Below, in pieces: positions 52,457 to 61,043 of a stretch of 64,000 bases of DNA. The notes under the pieces were generated by a model. It was not told where the DNA came from and made no database searches. It saw only the letters and a program-made list of their open reading frames with translations. The DNA lies in the NCBI RefSeq assembly GCF_017745095.1, contig NZ_JAGHZZ010000005.1, positions 178,245-242,244 of the forward strand. The letters are read 5' to 3'. Source of the stretch: Sporocytophaga sp. GTDB lineage: Bacteria; Bacteroidota; Bacteroidia; Cytophagales; Cytophagaceae. Both the position numbers and the translations under genes were made by a program. Within the stretch, counting starts at the first letter, position 1. Every line of letters begins with the position of its first letter.

Positions 52457-54397
52457 ATGATCAAAATTACATTACCCGACGGATCGGTTAGAGAGTTTCC
52501 GGAAGGGGCAACTTCAATGGATGTGGCCCTTAGCATCAGTGAAGGCCTTGCAAGAAATGTTCTTGCTGCCAAAGTAAACGGCGAAGTATGGGATGCAAAT
52601 CGTCCCATAAAGAACGATGCTACATTACAATTGTTGACCTGGAATGATACGGAAGGTAAATCAACGTTCTGGCATTCTTCAGCTCACTTAATGGCTGAAG
52701 CTCTGGAAGCTTTATATCCTGGAACAAAATTCGGAATAGGTCCATCTATTGAAAATGGATTTTATTATGATGTGGATTTTGGAGGAAAAGAATTTTCTCA
52801 GGATGATTTCAAAAAGATTGAAGATAAAATGCTTGAGCTCTCAAAGGGCAAAAGCGAATATGTTCGTAAAGATATTTCCAAAAAGGATGCGATAGAGTAT
52901 TTTACTAAAAAAGGAGATGAATATAAGTTGGATTTGCTGGAAGGTCTTTCTGATGGGTCTATTACGTTTTATTCTCAGGGGAATTTCGTTGATCTTTGTA
53001 GGGGACCACATATTCCCAATACTGGTTTTATCAAAGCGGTGAAATTGTTAAACGTTGCAGGTGCATACTGGAGAGGGGATGAGAAGAATAAGCAGCTAAC
53101 CAGGATTTACGCAATAACTTTCCCGAAACAGAAAGAACTTACTGAATATCTTGAATTCCTTGAAGAAGCTAAAAGAAGAGACCATAGAAAACTAGGAAAA
53201 GAACTGGAGCTTTTCGCATTTAGTGAAAAGGTAGGGCAAGGACTTCCGCTTTGGTTACCTAAAGGAGCGACGTTAAGAGATAGATTAGAAAACTTTCTTA
53301 AAAAAGCTCAGATCCGTTCAGGATACCTTCCTGTTGTGACTCCTCATATCGGAAGTAAAGAGTTATATTTAACTTCGGGTCACTATGAAAAATATGGAGC
53401 GGATTCATTTCAGCCTATAAAAACACCTCATGAAGGAGAGGAGTTTTTGCTGAAACCAATGAATTGTCCTCACCATATCGAAATTTACAGAACAAAACCT
53501 AGGTCATATAAGGAGCTACCAATTCGTCTTGCGGAATTTGGAACAGTTTATAGATATGAGCAGAGTGGAGAGCTTCATGGTCTGACAAGAGTAAGAGGAT
53601 TTACTCAAGATGATGCACATATTTTCTGCAGACCAGACCAGGTAAAGGATGAATTTAAAAAAGTAATTGACCTGGTGCTTTATGTATTCAATGCCTTAGG
53701 TTTTAAAAATTACACTGCTCAGATTTCACTTCGAGATCCTTGTAATAAAACTAAATATATAGGAGATGACGCTCATTGGGATCTTGCAGAACTTGCTATA
53801 AAAGAAGCAGCAGAAGAGAAAGGACTAAATACTGTAACCGAATTAGGGGAAGCGGCTTTTTATGGTCCAAAGCTTGACTTTATGGTAAAAGATGCATTGG
53901 GAAGACAGTGGCAGCTTGGAACAATTCAGGTGGATTATCAGTTACCGGAACGTTTTAAGTTGGAATATATCGGTTCTGATAACCAAAAACACAGGCCTGT
54001 AATGATTCATAGGGCGCCATTTGGCTCTATGGAAAGATTTGTAGCTGTATTAATCGAGCATTGTGCGGGAAATTTTCCTTTATGGTTGTCACCGGATCAG
54101 ATTGCAGTATTGCCAATTTCAGAAAAATATGCTGATTACGCCTCTCAAATTTTTTCAGAGCTAGAAGAAAATGACATAAGAGGTTTTATCGACCATAGAG
54201 ATGAGAAAATTGGAAGAAAAATCAGAGATGCGGAAGTGAAAAAGATTCCGTTTATGCTGATTATGGGTGAAAAAGAGCAGGAGGAAGGAAAAATAGCAGT
54301 AAGAAAACACGGTCAAGGAGATCTTGGAAGTTTCTCATTGTCAGAGTTTATTGATATTTTTAAGAAAGAGGTAGCTTTAGAACTTAATAAAAATTAA
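52457..54397 (+). CDS. thrS: Threonyl-tRNA synthetase
   Basis: Class II aminoacyl-tRNA synthetase, 646 aa, charging tRNA-Thr. Domains in order: TGS about 1-62, the editing domain with [12 protein letters not shown] and [10 protein letters not shown], then the catalytic core with the zinc Cys in [11 protein letters not shown], class II motif 2 [18 protein letters not shown] and motif 3 [12 protein letters not shown], and finally the anticodon-binding domain starting [15 protein letters not shown]. It starts 2 bp after the TPR lipoprotein gene and precedes infC, rpmI and rplT, the conserved bacterial order. Confidence 0.97.
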   Translation: MIKITLPDGSVREFPEGATSMDVALSISEGLARNVLAAKVNGEVWDANRPIKNDATLQLLTWNDTEGKSTFWHSSAHLMAEALEALYPGTKFGIGPSIENGFYYDVDFGGKEFSQDDFKKIEDKMLELSKGKSEYVRKDISKKDAIEYFTKKGDEYKLDLLEGLSDGSITFYSQGNFVDLCRGPHIPNTGFIKAVKLLNVAGAYWRGDEKNKQLTRIYAITFPKQKELTEYLEFLEEAKRRDHRKLGKELELFAFSEKVGQGLPLWLPKGATLRDRLENFLKKAQIRSGYLPVVTPHIGSKELYLTSGHYEKYGADSFQPIKTPHEGEEFLLKPMNCPHHIEIYRTKPRSYKELPIRLAEFGTVYRYEQSGELHGLTRVRGFTQDDAHIFCRPDQVKDEFKKVIDLVLYVFNALGFKNYTAQISLRDPCNKTKYIGDDAHWDLAELAIKEAAEEKGLNTVTELGEAAFYGPKLDFMVKDALGRQWQLGTIQVDYQLPERFKLEYIGSDNQKHRPVMIHRAPFGSMERFVAVLIEHCAGNFPLWLSPDQIAVLPISEKYADYASQIFSELEENDIRGFIDHRDEKIGRKIRDAEVKKIPFMLIMGEKEQEEGKIAVRKHGQGDLGSFSLSEFIDIFKKEVALELNKN

Positions 54398-54457
54398 AGA
54401 AATATTTCATTATAATTCAAAAGTTTACGAAATTCGCACTTTATATAAAAGAATAAC

Positions 54458-54465
54458 AAGGAGGT
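54458..54465 (+). promoter_or_regulatory. Strong Shine-Dalgarno site of infC
   Basis: AAGGAGGT is complementary to the 16S rRNA 3' end and lies 12 nt before ATG 54478, supporting this as the IF3 start although the spacing is long. Confidence 0.6.
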
Positions 54466-54477
54466 TTTACTAAATAA

Positions 54478-55032
54478 ATGTCATTACAAAAAGGTCCGAG
54501 AGATAGGGGTCCAAGACAAAAAGAAGAGCCCTATAACATAAATGAGAAAATTCGCGCTTCTAAGGTACGTGTAGTTGGAGAAAATATTGAACAGGGAATT
54601 TATCCAATTCAAGAAGCGATTCAGATTGCCAAGAATGTAGGGTTAGACCTGGTAGAAATATCTCCGAATGCAGATCCTCCGGTTTGTAAAGTCACAGATT
54701 ACTCCAAGTTTAAATACGAGCAAAAGAAAAAGCAAAAAGAACTTAAAGCTAAAACTCATAAAGTTGTAGTTAAAGAGATCAGATTTGGTCCTAATACCGA
54801 TGATCATGATTTCGACTTTAAGTTAAAACATGCTCTGAACTTTTTGAAAGAAGGTTCAAAAGTGAAGGCATATGTACATTTCGTAGGTAGAACAATTGTC
54901 TATAAAGAAAGAGGGGAACATTTGCTTTTGAAGTTTGCCAATGCGCTGGAAGAAGTTGGAAAAGTTGAAGATATGCCAAAACTTGAAGGGAAAAGGATGA
55001 TTATCATGCTTACTCCCAAGTTGAAAAAATAA
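54478..55032 (+). CDS. infC: Translation initiation factor IF-3
   Basis: 184-residue IF-3, which checks start-codon and initiator-tRNA selection on the 30S subunit. The N-domain has [54 protein letters not shown]. The C-domain has [29 protein letters not shown] short Lys/Arg-rich extension (residues 1-16) precedes. The start is ATG, not the AUU of enteric bacteria, so autoregulation by start-codon discrimination is not expected here. It lies 80 bp after thrS and 26 bp before rpmI. Confidence 0.97.
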   Translation: MSLQKGPRDRGPRQKEEPYNINEKIRASKVRVVGENIEQGIYPIQEAIQIAKNVGLDLVEISPNADPPVCKVTDYSKFKYEQKKKQKELKAKTHKVVVKEIRFGPNTDDHDFDFKLKHALNFLKEGSKVKAYVHFVGRTIVYKERGEHLLLKFANALEEVGKVEDMPKLEGKRMIIMLTPKLKK

Positions 55033-55058
55033 GCTTTAATTTAAAAGTAAACATAAAA

Positions 55059-55253
55059 ATGCCGAAAGTAAAAGTTAAATCTGGAGCAAAAAAGAGATTT
55101 AAGGTTACTGGAACTGGTAAAATTAAAAGAAAACACGCTTTTAAAAGCCACATCCTAACCAAAAAATCTACTAAGAGAAAAAGAGGGCTTACTCACGCTA
55201 CTCTTGTAAGCAACGCTGATATCAACAACGTAAAAGCAATGCTTCAGCTATAA
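55059..55253 (+). CDS. rpmI: Ribosomal protein bL35
   Basis: 64-residue 50S protein bL35, with [43 protein letters not shown]. Normal length. Between infC and rplT, as in most bacteria. Confidence 0.97.
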   Translation: MPKVKVKSGAKKRFKVTGTGKIKRKHAFKSHILTKKSTKRKRGLTHATLVSNADINNVKAMLQL

Positions 55254-55358
55254 TTGCAAATCATTTTCTGATTTGTGATTAGGTTAAAATCAATGTTAAA
55301 CCAGGATGCGGTATAAAGTACCCGAAAGGGTCACCAAAATCCAAAAAACAAATTAATT
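55254..55358 (+). promoter_or_regulatory. 105-nt leader between rpmI and rplT with a GAAA tetraloop
   Basis: Longer than needed for a simple gap. It contains ACCC-GAAA-GGGT (55320-55331), a small stem with a GNRA-type tetraloop 27 nt before the rplT ATG. It could be an L20-binding feedback element or simply a processing spacer. Confidence 0.3.
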
Positions 55359-55703
55359 ATGCCAAGGTCGGTACCATCGGTTGCTTCCCGCGAAAGAAGA
55401 AAAAAAGTATTAAAAGCTGCGAAAGGTTATTTCGGCAGAAGAAAAAATGTTCACACTGTTGCGAAAAACGCAGTTGAAAAAGGTCTTGTTTATGCTTATA
55501 TCGGCAGAAAACAGAAGAAGAGACACTTTAGAAGTCTTTGGATTATGAGAATAAATGCAGCTGCGAGAGAGCAGGGCCTTTCTTACTCAAAATTCATGGG
55601 TAAATTGAATGCTTCAGGATCTAAAATCAACAGAAAAGTTCTTGCAGATTTAGCTTTGAACGATCCTGCTGCTTTTAAAGCAATTCTTCAAAAAGTTAAG
55701 TAA
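55359..55703 (+). CDS. rplT: Ribosomal protein bL20
   Basis: 114-residue 50S protein bL20, which binds 23S rRNA early in assembly and in some bacteria represses its own operon. The family sequence [61 protein letters not shown] is complete. It ends the run and is followed by a strong terminator. Confidence 0.97.
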   Translation: MPRSVPSVASRERRKKVLKAAKGYFGRRKNVHTVAKNAVEKGLVYAYIGRKQKKRHFRSLWIMRINAAAREQGLSYSKFMGKLNASGSKINRKVLADLALNDPAAFKAILQKVK

Positions 55704-55726
55704 GAATTTATCACTTTGAATATAAG

Positions 55727-55755
55727 AAGTCCCTCAATTATGAGGGACTTTTTTT
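55727..55755 (+). terminator. Strong terminator after rplT
   Basis: AAGTCCCTCA-ATTA-TGAGGGACTT, a 10-bp stem with a four-base loop, followed by a T-run, 24 bp past the rplT stop. Confidence 0.95.
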
Positions 55756-55899
55756 GTTCCCATTTTCTTACTTTTTAATCCCCGGCTTCCTGTTTGGTAT
55801 TTTTTTGTTATTTTTTGATTCTCAATGCTTTTGTAGGTGAATGCAAACATTCCTAACTTTTAATTTGTTAAAATTTAGAAGTCAATAAAAGCTTAATGA

Positions 55900-56301
55900 A
55901 TGGGATTAAATTCAATTCTTTTAGTAGATGATGACAATATCACTAACTTCATTAACAAAAGGCTTATTTCGAAACATTTGGAAAATCCAAAGATAGAAGT
56001 AGCCCTTAATGGTGAAGAAGGTATTGATTATATCAAGGATAACTGCAATTCTACAGACAAGACTTGTCCTGAACTTATCCTATTAGACATCAATATGCCT
56101 GTTATGGATGGCATAGAGTTCCTTTCCATTTTTAATAAAATGGATTTCAATAATAAGGAGAATGTCAAAGTTGCAATATTAACCACTTCCTCCAATCAGA
56201 AAGACGTAGATAAGGTGAAAAATTTAGGGGATTTTGAATATATTAATAAACCTCTTACGGAAGCTAAACTCAAGAATCTACTTTCAAAAAATATTGATTA
56301 A
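55900..56301 (+). CDS. Single-domain response regulator
   Basis: 133-residue receiver domain protein without output domain. The acidic cluster is in LLVDDDN (Asp10-Asp12). The phosphorylated residue is Asp63 in ILLDINMPVMDG, the Thr switch is in AILTTSS (about 95-96), and Lys117 is in YINKPL. CheY-like proteins act by protein contact or as phosphorelay intermediates. No kinase gene is adjacent; hybrid kinases or the histidine kinase at 13545-15209 are possible partners by number only. Confidence 0.92.
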   Translation: MGLNSILLVDDDNITNFINKRLISKHLENPKIEVALNGEEGIDYIKDNCNSTDKTCPELILLDINMPVMDGIEFLSIFNKMDFNNKENVKVAILTTSSNQKDVDKVKNLGDFEYINKPLTEAKLKNLLSKNID

Positions 56302-56346
56302 CTTTGTGGAAACGTTTTCTGATAGTTAATCAATAAAAAAAAAATT

Positions 56347-56688
56347 ATGTATTCTGGTTTTGCCAAGCATTTTTTTATCACTATTCTGATAGTTTTAGTT
56401 TGGGGGTGTCAATCTAAGAATCAGCAAAAAACTGCTGAATTTTATGTAAGAGCAAATTGTGAAATGTGTGAAGAAAGGATTGAAGCTGCAGCAACACAGC
56501 TCACAGGTGTTGAAAGTGCTGATTTTAATCTTGAAAGTCATCAACTTTCTGTTACCTATGATTCAACTAAGATTTCTGAATTGGAGATACACAAGGCTAT
56601 TGCAAATGTCGGGCATGGTACCAAGCTTGTTCCTATGAGTGCAACTGCTCATGAAAAACTTCCTGGTTGTTGTAAAGAGATTGAATAA
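56347..56688 (+). CDS. Heavy-metal-associated (HMA) lipoprotein
   Basis: 113-residue protein with a lipoprotein-type signal ending WGC (Cys21), then an HMA fold (about 30-95: AEFYVRANCEMCEERIEAAATQLTGVESADFNLESHQLSVTYD). The metal motif is NCEMCEE (Cys38, Cys41). The usual GMTC motif is altered, while the C-terminus has CC (Cys108, Cys109), a possible additional ligand pair. It probably binds copper or another soft metal in the periplasm. No metal pump gene is adjacent. Followed by a hairpin. Confidence 0.8.
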   Translation: MYSGFAKHFFITILIVLVWGCQSKNQQKTAEFYVRANCEMCEERIEAAATQLTGVESADFNLESHQLSVTYDSTKISELEIHKAIANVGHGTKLVPMSATAHEKLPGCCKEIE

Positions 56689-56693
56689 ATTAC

Positions 56694-56720
56694 AGGGAGG
56701 TTATGATATATTACCTCCCT
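56694..56720. terminator. Terminator hairpin after the HMA gene
   Basis: AGGGAGGT / ACCTCCCT (56694-56701 and 56713-56720) with weak T-runs, between convergent genes. Confidence 0.65.
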
Positions 56721-56744
56721 ATTACTTTTCTATCTATTCTTAAA

Positions 56745-57122
56745 TCAAAGTTCAGCTTTCTGTTTATTGAAGTCGTATTCCAATAGTTCACTTAAGGTCC
56801 TATCAAGAATAGTTCCTCCATTTTTCAAATCTTCATCAATCAAGTCTGCATGACCCAGCATCATAAGCCTTTTGATGTCATCAGGATCTTCTTCCCGGCT
56901 ATAATAGATTGCTACATAATCATCATCACGAATATCAAGATTATCAAATATGTCATTGATTTTATCCTGCACTTCAGCAATAAGTTTGGAACTGAGGAGA
57001 AAATACTGAATTCCCCCAAAGTTGTAGTTCAAATGCCTGGGAAATGTTTTTTCAATAGATTCTAAAAACACATTACCTGATTCAGGACTTCGAAACCTAT
57101 ATATTATCACAAAATTATTCAT
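56745..57122 (-). CDS. Hypothetical protein, 125 aa
   Basis: Not recognised. An acidic, soluble protein beginning MNNFVIIYRFRSPESGNVFLESIEKTFPRHLNYNFGG, with an alpha/beta pattern and a conserved-looking tail DDYVAIYYSREEDPDDIKRLMMLGHADLIDEDL. It looks like a small ferredoxin-like or GYF-type alpha/beta fold and has no signal peptide. Neighbours give no hint. It shares the terminator of the HMA gene. Confidence 0.55.
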   Translation of the reverse strand: MNNFVIIYRFRSPESGNVFLESIEKTFPRHLNYNFGGIQYFLLSSKLIAEVQDKINDIFDNLDIRDDDYVAIYYSREEDPDDIKRLMMLGHADLIDEDLKNGGTILDRTLSELLEYDFNKQKAEL

Positions 57123-57253
57123 AAGTATTGGTTTAAATTTTGAGATCCAACGATGTCTATTTACGAAGGATCTTATTAAGATTTAAGATGGAAAACTTAA
57201 ATAATCATCCTTCTTCTTCTATATTTTTAACCTTTACAATTTTTTTAAAGTTT

Positions 57254-58555
57254 CTACAATCCGAAGGGGTAAGTCTCTGGCATATCAGATTTATTAGGCG
57301 TTATGTGTAAAGGGTGGAGGGCTTTCGTCTCATCAAAAAACAAAAAAGCATCGTACCGTTCTGCCATTATTGAAGGGACATAATTTCCCCAATGTTCTCT
57401 TTCAGGATTGTAAACAACTCCAATGGCTCTATGAGGAATAGATTTTCTATAAATTCCTTTTTGTTTTTCCGAAATAATTAATCGGTTATTGGCAGACTCA
57501 TTATGGAGCATTGCTTCAATGCTATCCGCTTTGGCTTCTGGCACCTCCATAACTTTCATCGGAGCTCCCCATTTAGATCCGGCAATAACTGTTCCTTTAT
57601 ATGATCCCAAACCTACCAATACAACCCCATCAGATAGATGCTTTTCTCGCAAAATTTGTCCAATATTCAGTAAACCATCGTCTTTCATATCAGTTGCGCG
57701 AGCATCTCCTATATGAGTATTGTGTTCCCAAATGATAGCCTTCGCATTTTCACCGTGAAATTTCATTAAACGTTCCAAGGTGTCGGCCATATGTATATCT
57801 CGGATGTTCCAGGAGCTGGAGCCAAATGAAAGCATTTCACTATAATATCTTTCAGCATTAAGGGCTACATAGGCATTCTGCTCTGCATTTAATGGAGCTT
57901 CTCGATCTTTATCGTAATTGGGTAATTTGGCTTTTACCTGAACTAATAATGACTTTACCTTTTCTTTGCATATTTTTGAAATGTTCCCAGGATGCTTATG
58001 ATCATCTCCGTGAAAAGGTTCAAAGCAATGAATGGCCGATTTTACATATTCAGCGGCTTCAGGATCTTCTGTTGAAAGATATTTGAGCATATTATCAAGA
58101 GATTCATAAAGACTGTAAACATCGAGTCCATAGAATCCTGCTTTATGATGGTCTTCCTTGTGTAGGTTATGATTTTTCAACCATTCTGCGAGGGCTGCAA
58201 TTTCCCAATTAGACCACATCCAAGTTGGCCAGCGGTTAAATTTCTTTAATAAGTCCGTAACCTTAGCTGGACTATCCGGATAGTTTTTGACAAATCTGTT
58301 CACTTGGTAACAATCAGGCCAATCTCCTTCAACCGCAATAAAAGAAAACCCCTTCTCCTCTATTAGTCTTTTGCTTATTGCAGTCCTCCATATATAATAC
58401 TCATGTGTCCCATGCGATGCTTCTCCAAGGAGAACGTATCTTGAGTCGCCGATTAATTGAATTAAAGGATCCAAATCTGCTGGTGAAGAGAGGGGACTAT
58501 GGATAGTAAAAGATTCTTTGTGTTTAATTTTTTCAGAAGTCTTGGTCTGTTTCAT
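57254..58555 (-). CDS. Erythromycin esterase-like protein
   Basis: 433-residue member of the erythromycin-esterase/EreA family, start at ATG 58555 (MKQTKTSEKIKHKESF); an in-frame ATG at 58696 would add 47 unrelated residues in the region downstream of ahpD. Family motifs: YVLLGEASHGTHEYYIWR (His and Glu of the active site), FIAVEGDWPDC, FYGLDVYSLYESLDNML and IIWEHNTHIGDARATDM. The same fold occurs in proteins of unrelated function, so macrolide resistance is not implied. Cytosolic; transcribed in the same direction as ahpC-ahpD but beyond two terminators. Confidence 0.85.
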   Translation of the reverse strand: MKQTKTSEKIKHKESFTIHSPLSSPADLDPLIQLIGDSRYVLLGEASHGTHEYYIWRTAISKRLIEEKGFSFIAVEGDWPDCYQVNRFVKNYPDSPAKVTDLLKKFNRWPTWMWSNWEIAALAEWLKNHNLHKEDHHKAGFYGLDVYSLYESLDNMLKYLSTEDPEAAEYVKSAIHCFEPFHGDDHKHPGNISKICKEKVKSLLVQVKAKLPNYDKDREAPLNAEQNAYVALNAERYYSEMLSFGSSSWNIRDIHMADTLERLMKFHGENAKAIIWEHNTHIGDARATDMKDDGLLNIGQILREKHLSDGVVLVGLGSYKGTVIAGSKWGAPMKVMEVPEAKADSIEAMLHNESANNRLIISEKQKGIYRKSIPHRAIGVVYNPEREHWGNYVPSIMAERYDAFLFFDETKALHPLHITPNKSDMPETYPFGL

Positions 58556-58640
58556 AATGGATAGAGTTCTGAAGTCAACCCGACCTAACCTTTTTTGTTG
58601 TGGATTTATAAAAGCAGAAAAGTATTTGAAATAATAAAAA

Positions 58641-58670
58641 AGAGACAGGTTCTTGCGCAACCTGTCTCCA
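58641..58670 (-). terminator. Second terminator (decayed duplicate copy)
   Basis: GAGACAGGTT / AACCTGTCTC (58643-58652 and 58660-58669), followed on the minus strand by a T-run. It is a copy of the ahpD terminator. Confidence 0.85.
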
Positions 58671-58777
58671 CAAAACACATTATAGGATAGACTCAAAATT
58701 TTTAATACTGTTCCAAACCATATTGAATATGAATTCTTGACTGGGAGTTGTTTAGTTTTTATGTGATAATAAAAAAA

Positions 58778-58805
58778 GAGACAGATTCTTTACAGAACCT
58801 GTCTC
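58778..58805 (-). terminator. Terminator of the ahpC-ahpD operon
   Basis: GAGACAGATTCT / AGAACCTGTCTC (58778-58789 and 58794-58805), one mismatch, with a T-run on the minus strand. It lies 11 bp past the ahpD stop. Confidence 0.85.
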
Positions 58806-58816
58806 CACAAAACACA

Positions 58817-59398
58817 TTACAGAACAGACGCAAGACTTTTTAACACTGCCCCTAACCTAATCGAATCAAGAATTCTCGATTGGGAGGTATTTAGTTTTAA
58901 TAGTGATTCTTCGTGAGCATTCACACACATTTCACAGCCGTTTAGAGCACTGATCACAAGGCTTACAAGTTCGAAAAATTCTTTACCTGTAACAGGAGAA
59001 GCCATAATACTCATTTTTATACCTGCCGGTGTCTGAGTATAAAAATCTTTCTGTGTGAAATGTCTGAAACGATAATAAACATTGTTTGCATTCAGCAAAG
59101 ACACACATGATGCGATTTCTGCAATTTCTTCGTCTGATGCTCCTTCCTCTTTACTCCTTGATTCAAGTCCTTTGATAAGTGCCTGATTTTTCTCGTTGAT
59201 GGCTACACCATATGCTATTAAGTAAGACTCTTTTTTAGAGAGATTTGGAGAATTAAATCCATTGCTGATATTTATCCTTAAATCTTTTAGATATTTCGGA
59301 TATTTTTCTCCTATGGTTGTTAATATGCCACTATCAAGGGATTCAACGCCAACTTCTCTTAGAAGTGTTGTCAATGTATCTGAAGTTATAGTCGTCAT
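58817..59398 (-). CDS. ahpD: Alkyl hydroperoxide reductase AhpD-family protein
   Basis: 193-residue carboxymuconolactone-decarboxylase-like protein. The catalytic motif is complete: Cys155-E-M-Cys158-V-N-A-His162 in GCEMCVNAHEES, plus the upstream helix ELVSLVISALNG. In Mycobacterium AhpD is reduced by lipoamide and recycles AhpC; here it lies 16 bp downstream of ahpC in the same operon. The last residues are encoded within the duplicated segment at 58766-58905. Cytosolic. Confidence 0.93.
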   Translation of the reverse strand: MTTITSDTLTTLLREVGVESLDSGILTTIGEKYPKYLKDLRINISNGFNSPNLSKKESYLIAYGVAINEKNQALIKGLESRSKEEGASDEEIAEIASCVSLLNANNVYYRFRHFTQKDFYTQTPAGIKMSIMASPVTGKEFFELVSLVISALNGCEMCVNAHEESLLKLNTSQSRILDSIRLGAVLKSLASVL

Positions 59399-59414
59399 TT
59401 TGGAATTATTTTAG

Positions 59415-59969
59415 TTAAACAGCTAGGGTTGCTTCTCCCTTGGTCCAGTTGCAAGGACAAAGCTCATCGGTCTGCAAAGCATCAAGCACTCTTAATACCT
59501 CATTTACATTTCTTCCTACACTTAGATCATTAAGACTGACCCATCTCACAATTCCCGTTGGATCTACTATATATGTTGCCCTGTATGCCACTTTTTCTTC
59601 AGCTTCCAATATTCCTAGTTCTTCTGCAAGTGACCTGTTAGTATCTGCTAGCATAGGGAATTTTAAATCTCTTAAATCGTTATGATTGTTTCTCCAAGCA
59701 TGATGAACAAATTCTGAATCAGTTGAAGCTCCTATTAATATTGCATCACGATCAGCAAAGTCCTGAGCTCTTTTGTTGAATTCAGCTATTTCTGTTGGAC
59801 AAACAAAGGTGAAATCTTTTGGCCACCAAAACATAACCAACCATTGATTATTGGCTTTATAATCCTCAGAACTGATCTCAGAAAATTCTTTACCTTTTTC
59901 CAGTGATACCACAGTTTTTTTTCTGAATTCAGGAAATGCAGACCCTACTGACAAAATATAGTTTTTCAT
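59415..59969 (-). CDS. ahpC: Peroxiredoxin AhpC, three-Cys type
   Basis: 184-residue peroxiredoxin. The peroxidatic Cys57 is in PKDFTFVCPTE. The C-terminus has ELCPCNW with Cys171 and Cys173, the three-Cys arrangement of mycobacterial AhpC that works with AhpD, encoded just downstream. It reduces hydrogen peroxide and organic peroxides. The promoter with an OxyR box upstream of it is described separately. First gene of the operon; divergent from oxyR. Confidence 0.95.
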   Translation of the reverse strand: MKNYILSVGSAFPEFRKKTVVSLEKGKEFSEISSEDYKANNQWLVMFWWPKDFTFVCPTEIAEFNKRAQDFADRDAILIGASTDSEFVHHAWRNNHNDLRDLKFPMLADTNRSLAEELGILEAEEKVAYRATYIVDPTGIVRWVSLNDLSVGRNVNEVLRVLDALQTDELCPCNWTKGEATLAV

Positions 59970-60006
59970 AAGTTTAAAGTTTTTGTTGTTTGAATTTGAA
60001 CTGATG

Positions 60007-60038
60007 CAAATATGGTGTACTTGCTTTGATAGAACAAA
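60007..60038 (-). promoter_or_regulatory. Predicted ahpC promoter
   Basis: On the minus strand, TTTG (60038-60035) and CATATTTG (60014-60007) are 20 bp apart, close to the TTTG/TAnnTTTG pattern of Bacteroidota. The start site would be near 60003, 34 nt before the ahpC ATG. Confidence 0.5.
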
Positions 60039-60058
60039 TTGATTATTTTTATATACAA

Positions 60059-60073
60059 ATAGATAAAAACTAT
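60059..60073. promoter_or_regulatory. OxyR-type operator overlapping the oxyR start codon
   Basis: ATAG-ATAAAAA-CTAT matches the OxyR element ATAGnTnnnAnCTAT at every specified base. It lies about 63 bp upstream of the predicted ahpC start and covers the first two bases of the oxyR ATG (60072). It is thus placed to activate ahpC and restrain oxyR. A second, paired element is poorly conserved. Confidence 0.6.
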
Positions 60074-61010
60074 GACTTTGGTTCAGTTAGAATATATAAT
60101 TGCCCTTGATACTTTCAGGCACTTTGGGATTGCGGCTGAGAAGAGTTTTGTAACACAACCTACTCTAAGTATGCAGATCCAAAAGTTGGAAGAAGAGCTT
60201 GGAATTCTGTTATTTGATCGGGGAAAGCAGCCTGTAATACCAACAGATGCCGGGAAAGATGTAATTGAGCAGGCTCGTAGAGTTCTGAAAGAATCGGCTA
60301 AAATAAAAGAGATCATTAATTCTAAAAAAGGTCTTTTAGAAGGAGAGATAAAAATTGGGATAATCCCGACACTTGCTCCTTACCTCATACCATTATTTCT
60401 TCCCTCTTTTATAAAGAAATATCCTTCTGTCAAAGTAATCCTCGAAGAGCTGAAAACAGAAGATATTTTATACCGATTAAAAAATGACCTGCTTGATACT
60501 GGAATATTAGTAGGGCCATTAGGTGATCCTCAAATAAATGAGAAGAAATTGTTCTATGAACCATTTGTCGCTTATGTTTCTAAAAAACATTCACTTTATA
60601 AGAAAAAGATTTTAAAAGAAGAAGATCTGGAGGTAAATGACTTATGGCTTTTGCAGGAAGGTCATTGTATGAGAAGTCAGGTATTGAAAATGTGCAAAGC
60701 TAAAGGAAGAGGGAACGAAGATAATCAGGTAATATATGAAGCCGGTAGTATTGAGACGTTGAAAAAGCTTGTAGAATTGAATCAGGGAGTGACACTTTTG
60801 CCGGAGTTGGCATTAGCTGATTTAAATGCAGGACAAAGAGGGATGGTGAGGTATTTTTATGAGCCTGAACCCGTAAGAGAGGTAGTACTCGTAACGCATC
60901 GGAATATCGTAAAGCAAAGGCTGAATGAAGTATTGGCAAAAGAGATCATCTCGACTGTGCCGCAAAAAATGAAAAAAGACAATCCACATATTATTAATAT
61001 TGAACTATAA
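60072..61010 (+). CDS. oxyR: OxyR-type LysR regulator of peroxide response
   Basis: 312-residue LysR-family regulator. The N-terminal winged helix has LVQLEYIIALDTFRHFGIAAEKSFVTQPTLSMQIQKLEEELG. The effector domain has Cys199 and Cys208 in EGHCMRSQVLKMCK, identical in position to the peroxide-sensing disulfide pair of E. coli OxyR. It should bind as a tetramer and activate ahpC-ahpD, divergent from it, through the box at 60059-60073. Length and both Cys residues support OxyR rather than a generic LysR protein. Confidence 0.95.
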   Translation: MTLVQLEYIIALDTFRHFGIAAEKSFVTQPTLSMQIQKLEEELGILLFDRGKQPVIPTDAGKDVIEQARRVLKESAKIKEIINSKKGLLEGEIKIGIIPTLAPYLIPLFLPSFIKKYPSVKVILEELKTEDILYRLKNDLLDTGILVGPLGDPQINEKKLFYEPFVAYVSKKHSLYKKKILKEEDLEVNDLWLLQEGHCMRSQVLKMCKAKGRGNEDNQVIYEAGSIETLKKLVELNQGVTLLPELALADLNAGQRGMVRYFYEPEPVREVVLVTHRNIVKQRLNEVLAKEIISTVPQKMKKDNPHIINIEL

Positions 61011-61043
61011 GTAAATATTCAGCAACTATAGCTGAATATTTAC
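61011..61043. terminator. Hairpin between oxyR and HAD genes
   Basis: GTAAATATTCAGC and its exact complement (61031-61043), a 13-bp perfect stem directly after the oxyR stop. It covers the 3' end of the convergent HAD gene (its stop is at 61026). No T-run, so efficiency is uncertain. Confidence 0.55.

Larger units (their letters stand above)
58632..58905. repeat. Imperfect tandem duplication of the ahpD 3' end and terminator
   Basis: Copy 1 (58632-58765, 134 bp) and copy 2 (58766-58905, 140 bp) share the terminator hairpin, the ACAAAACACATTA stretch and, in the same order, the last coding part of ahpD. Copy 2 is intact and contains the stop of ahpD. Copy 1 is decayed: read in the ahpD frame it gives KLNNSQSRI and then frameshifts by a 2-base deletion and stops. 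It looks like a local duplication of a gene end. Confidence 0.85.

Noticed and set aside
56347-56688. Considered as part of the copper system at 35407-38087
   Set aside because: It is 18 kb away, on the other strand, and its HMA fold is a common stand-alone lipoprotein; no link beyond the metal theme.
57254-58555. Macrolide resistance gene
   Set aside because: Erythromycin-esterase-like proteins are diverse, and nothing in the context (no mobile element, no other resistance gene) supports a resistance role.
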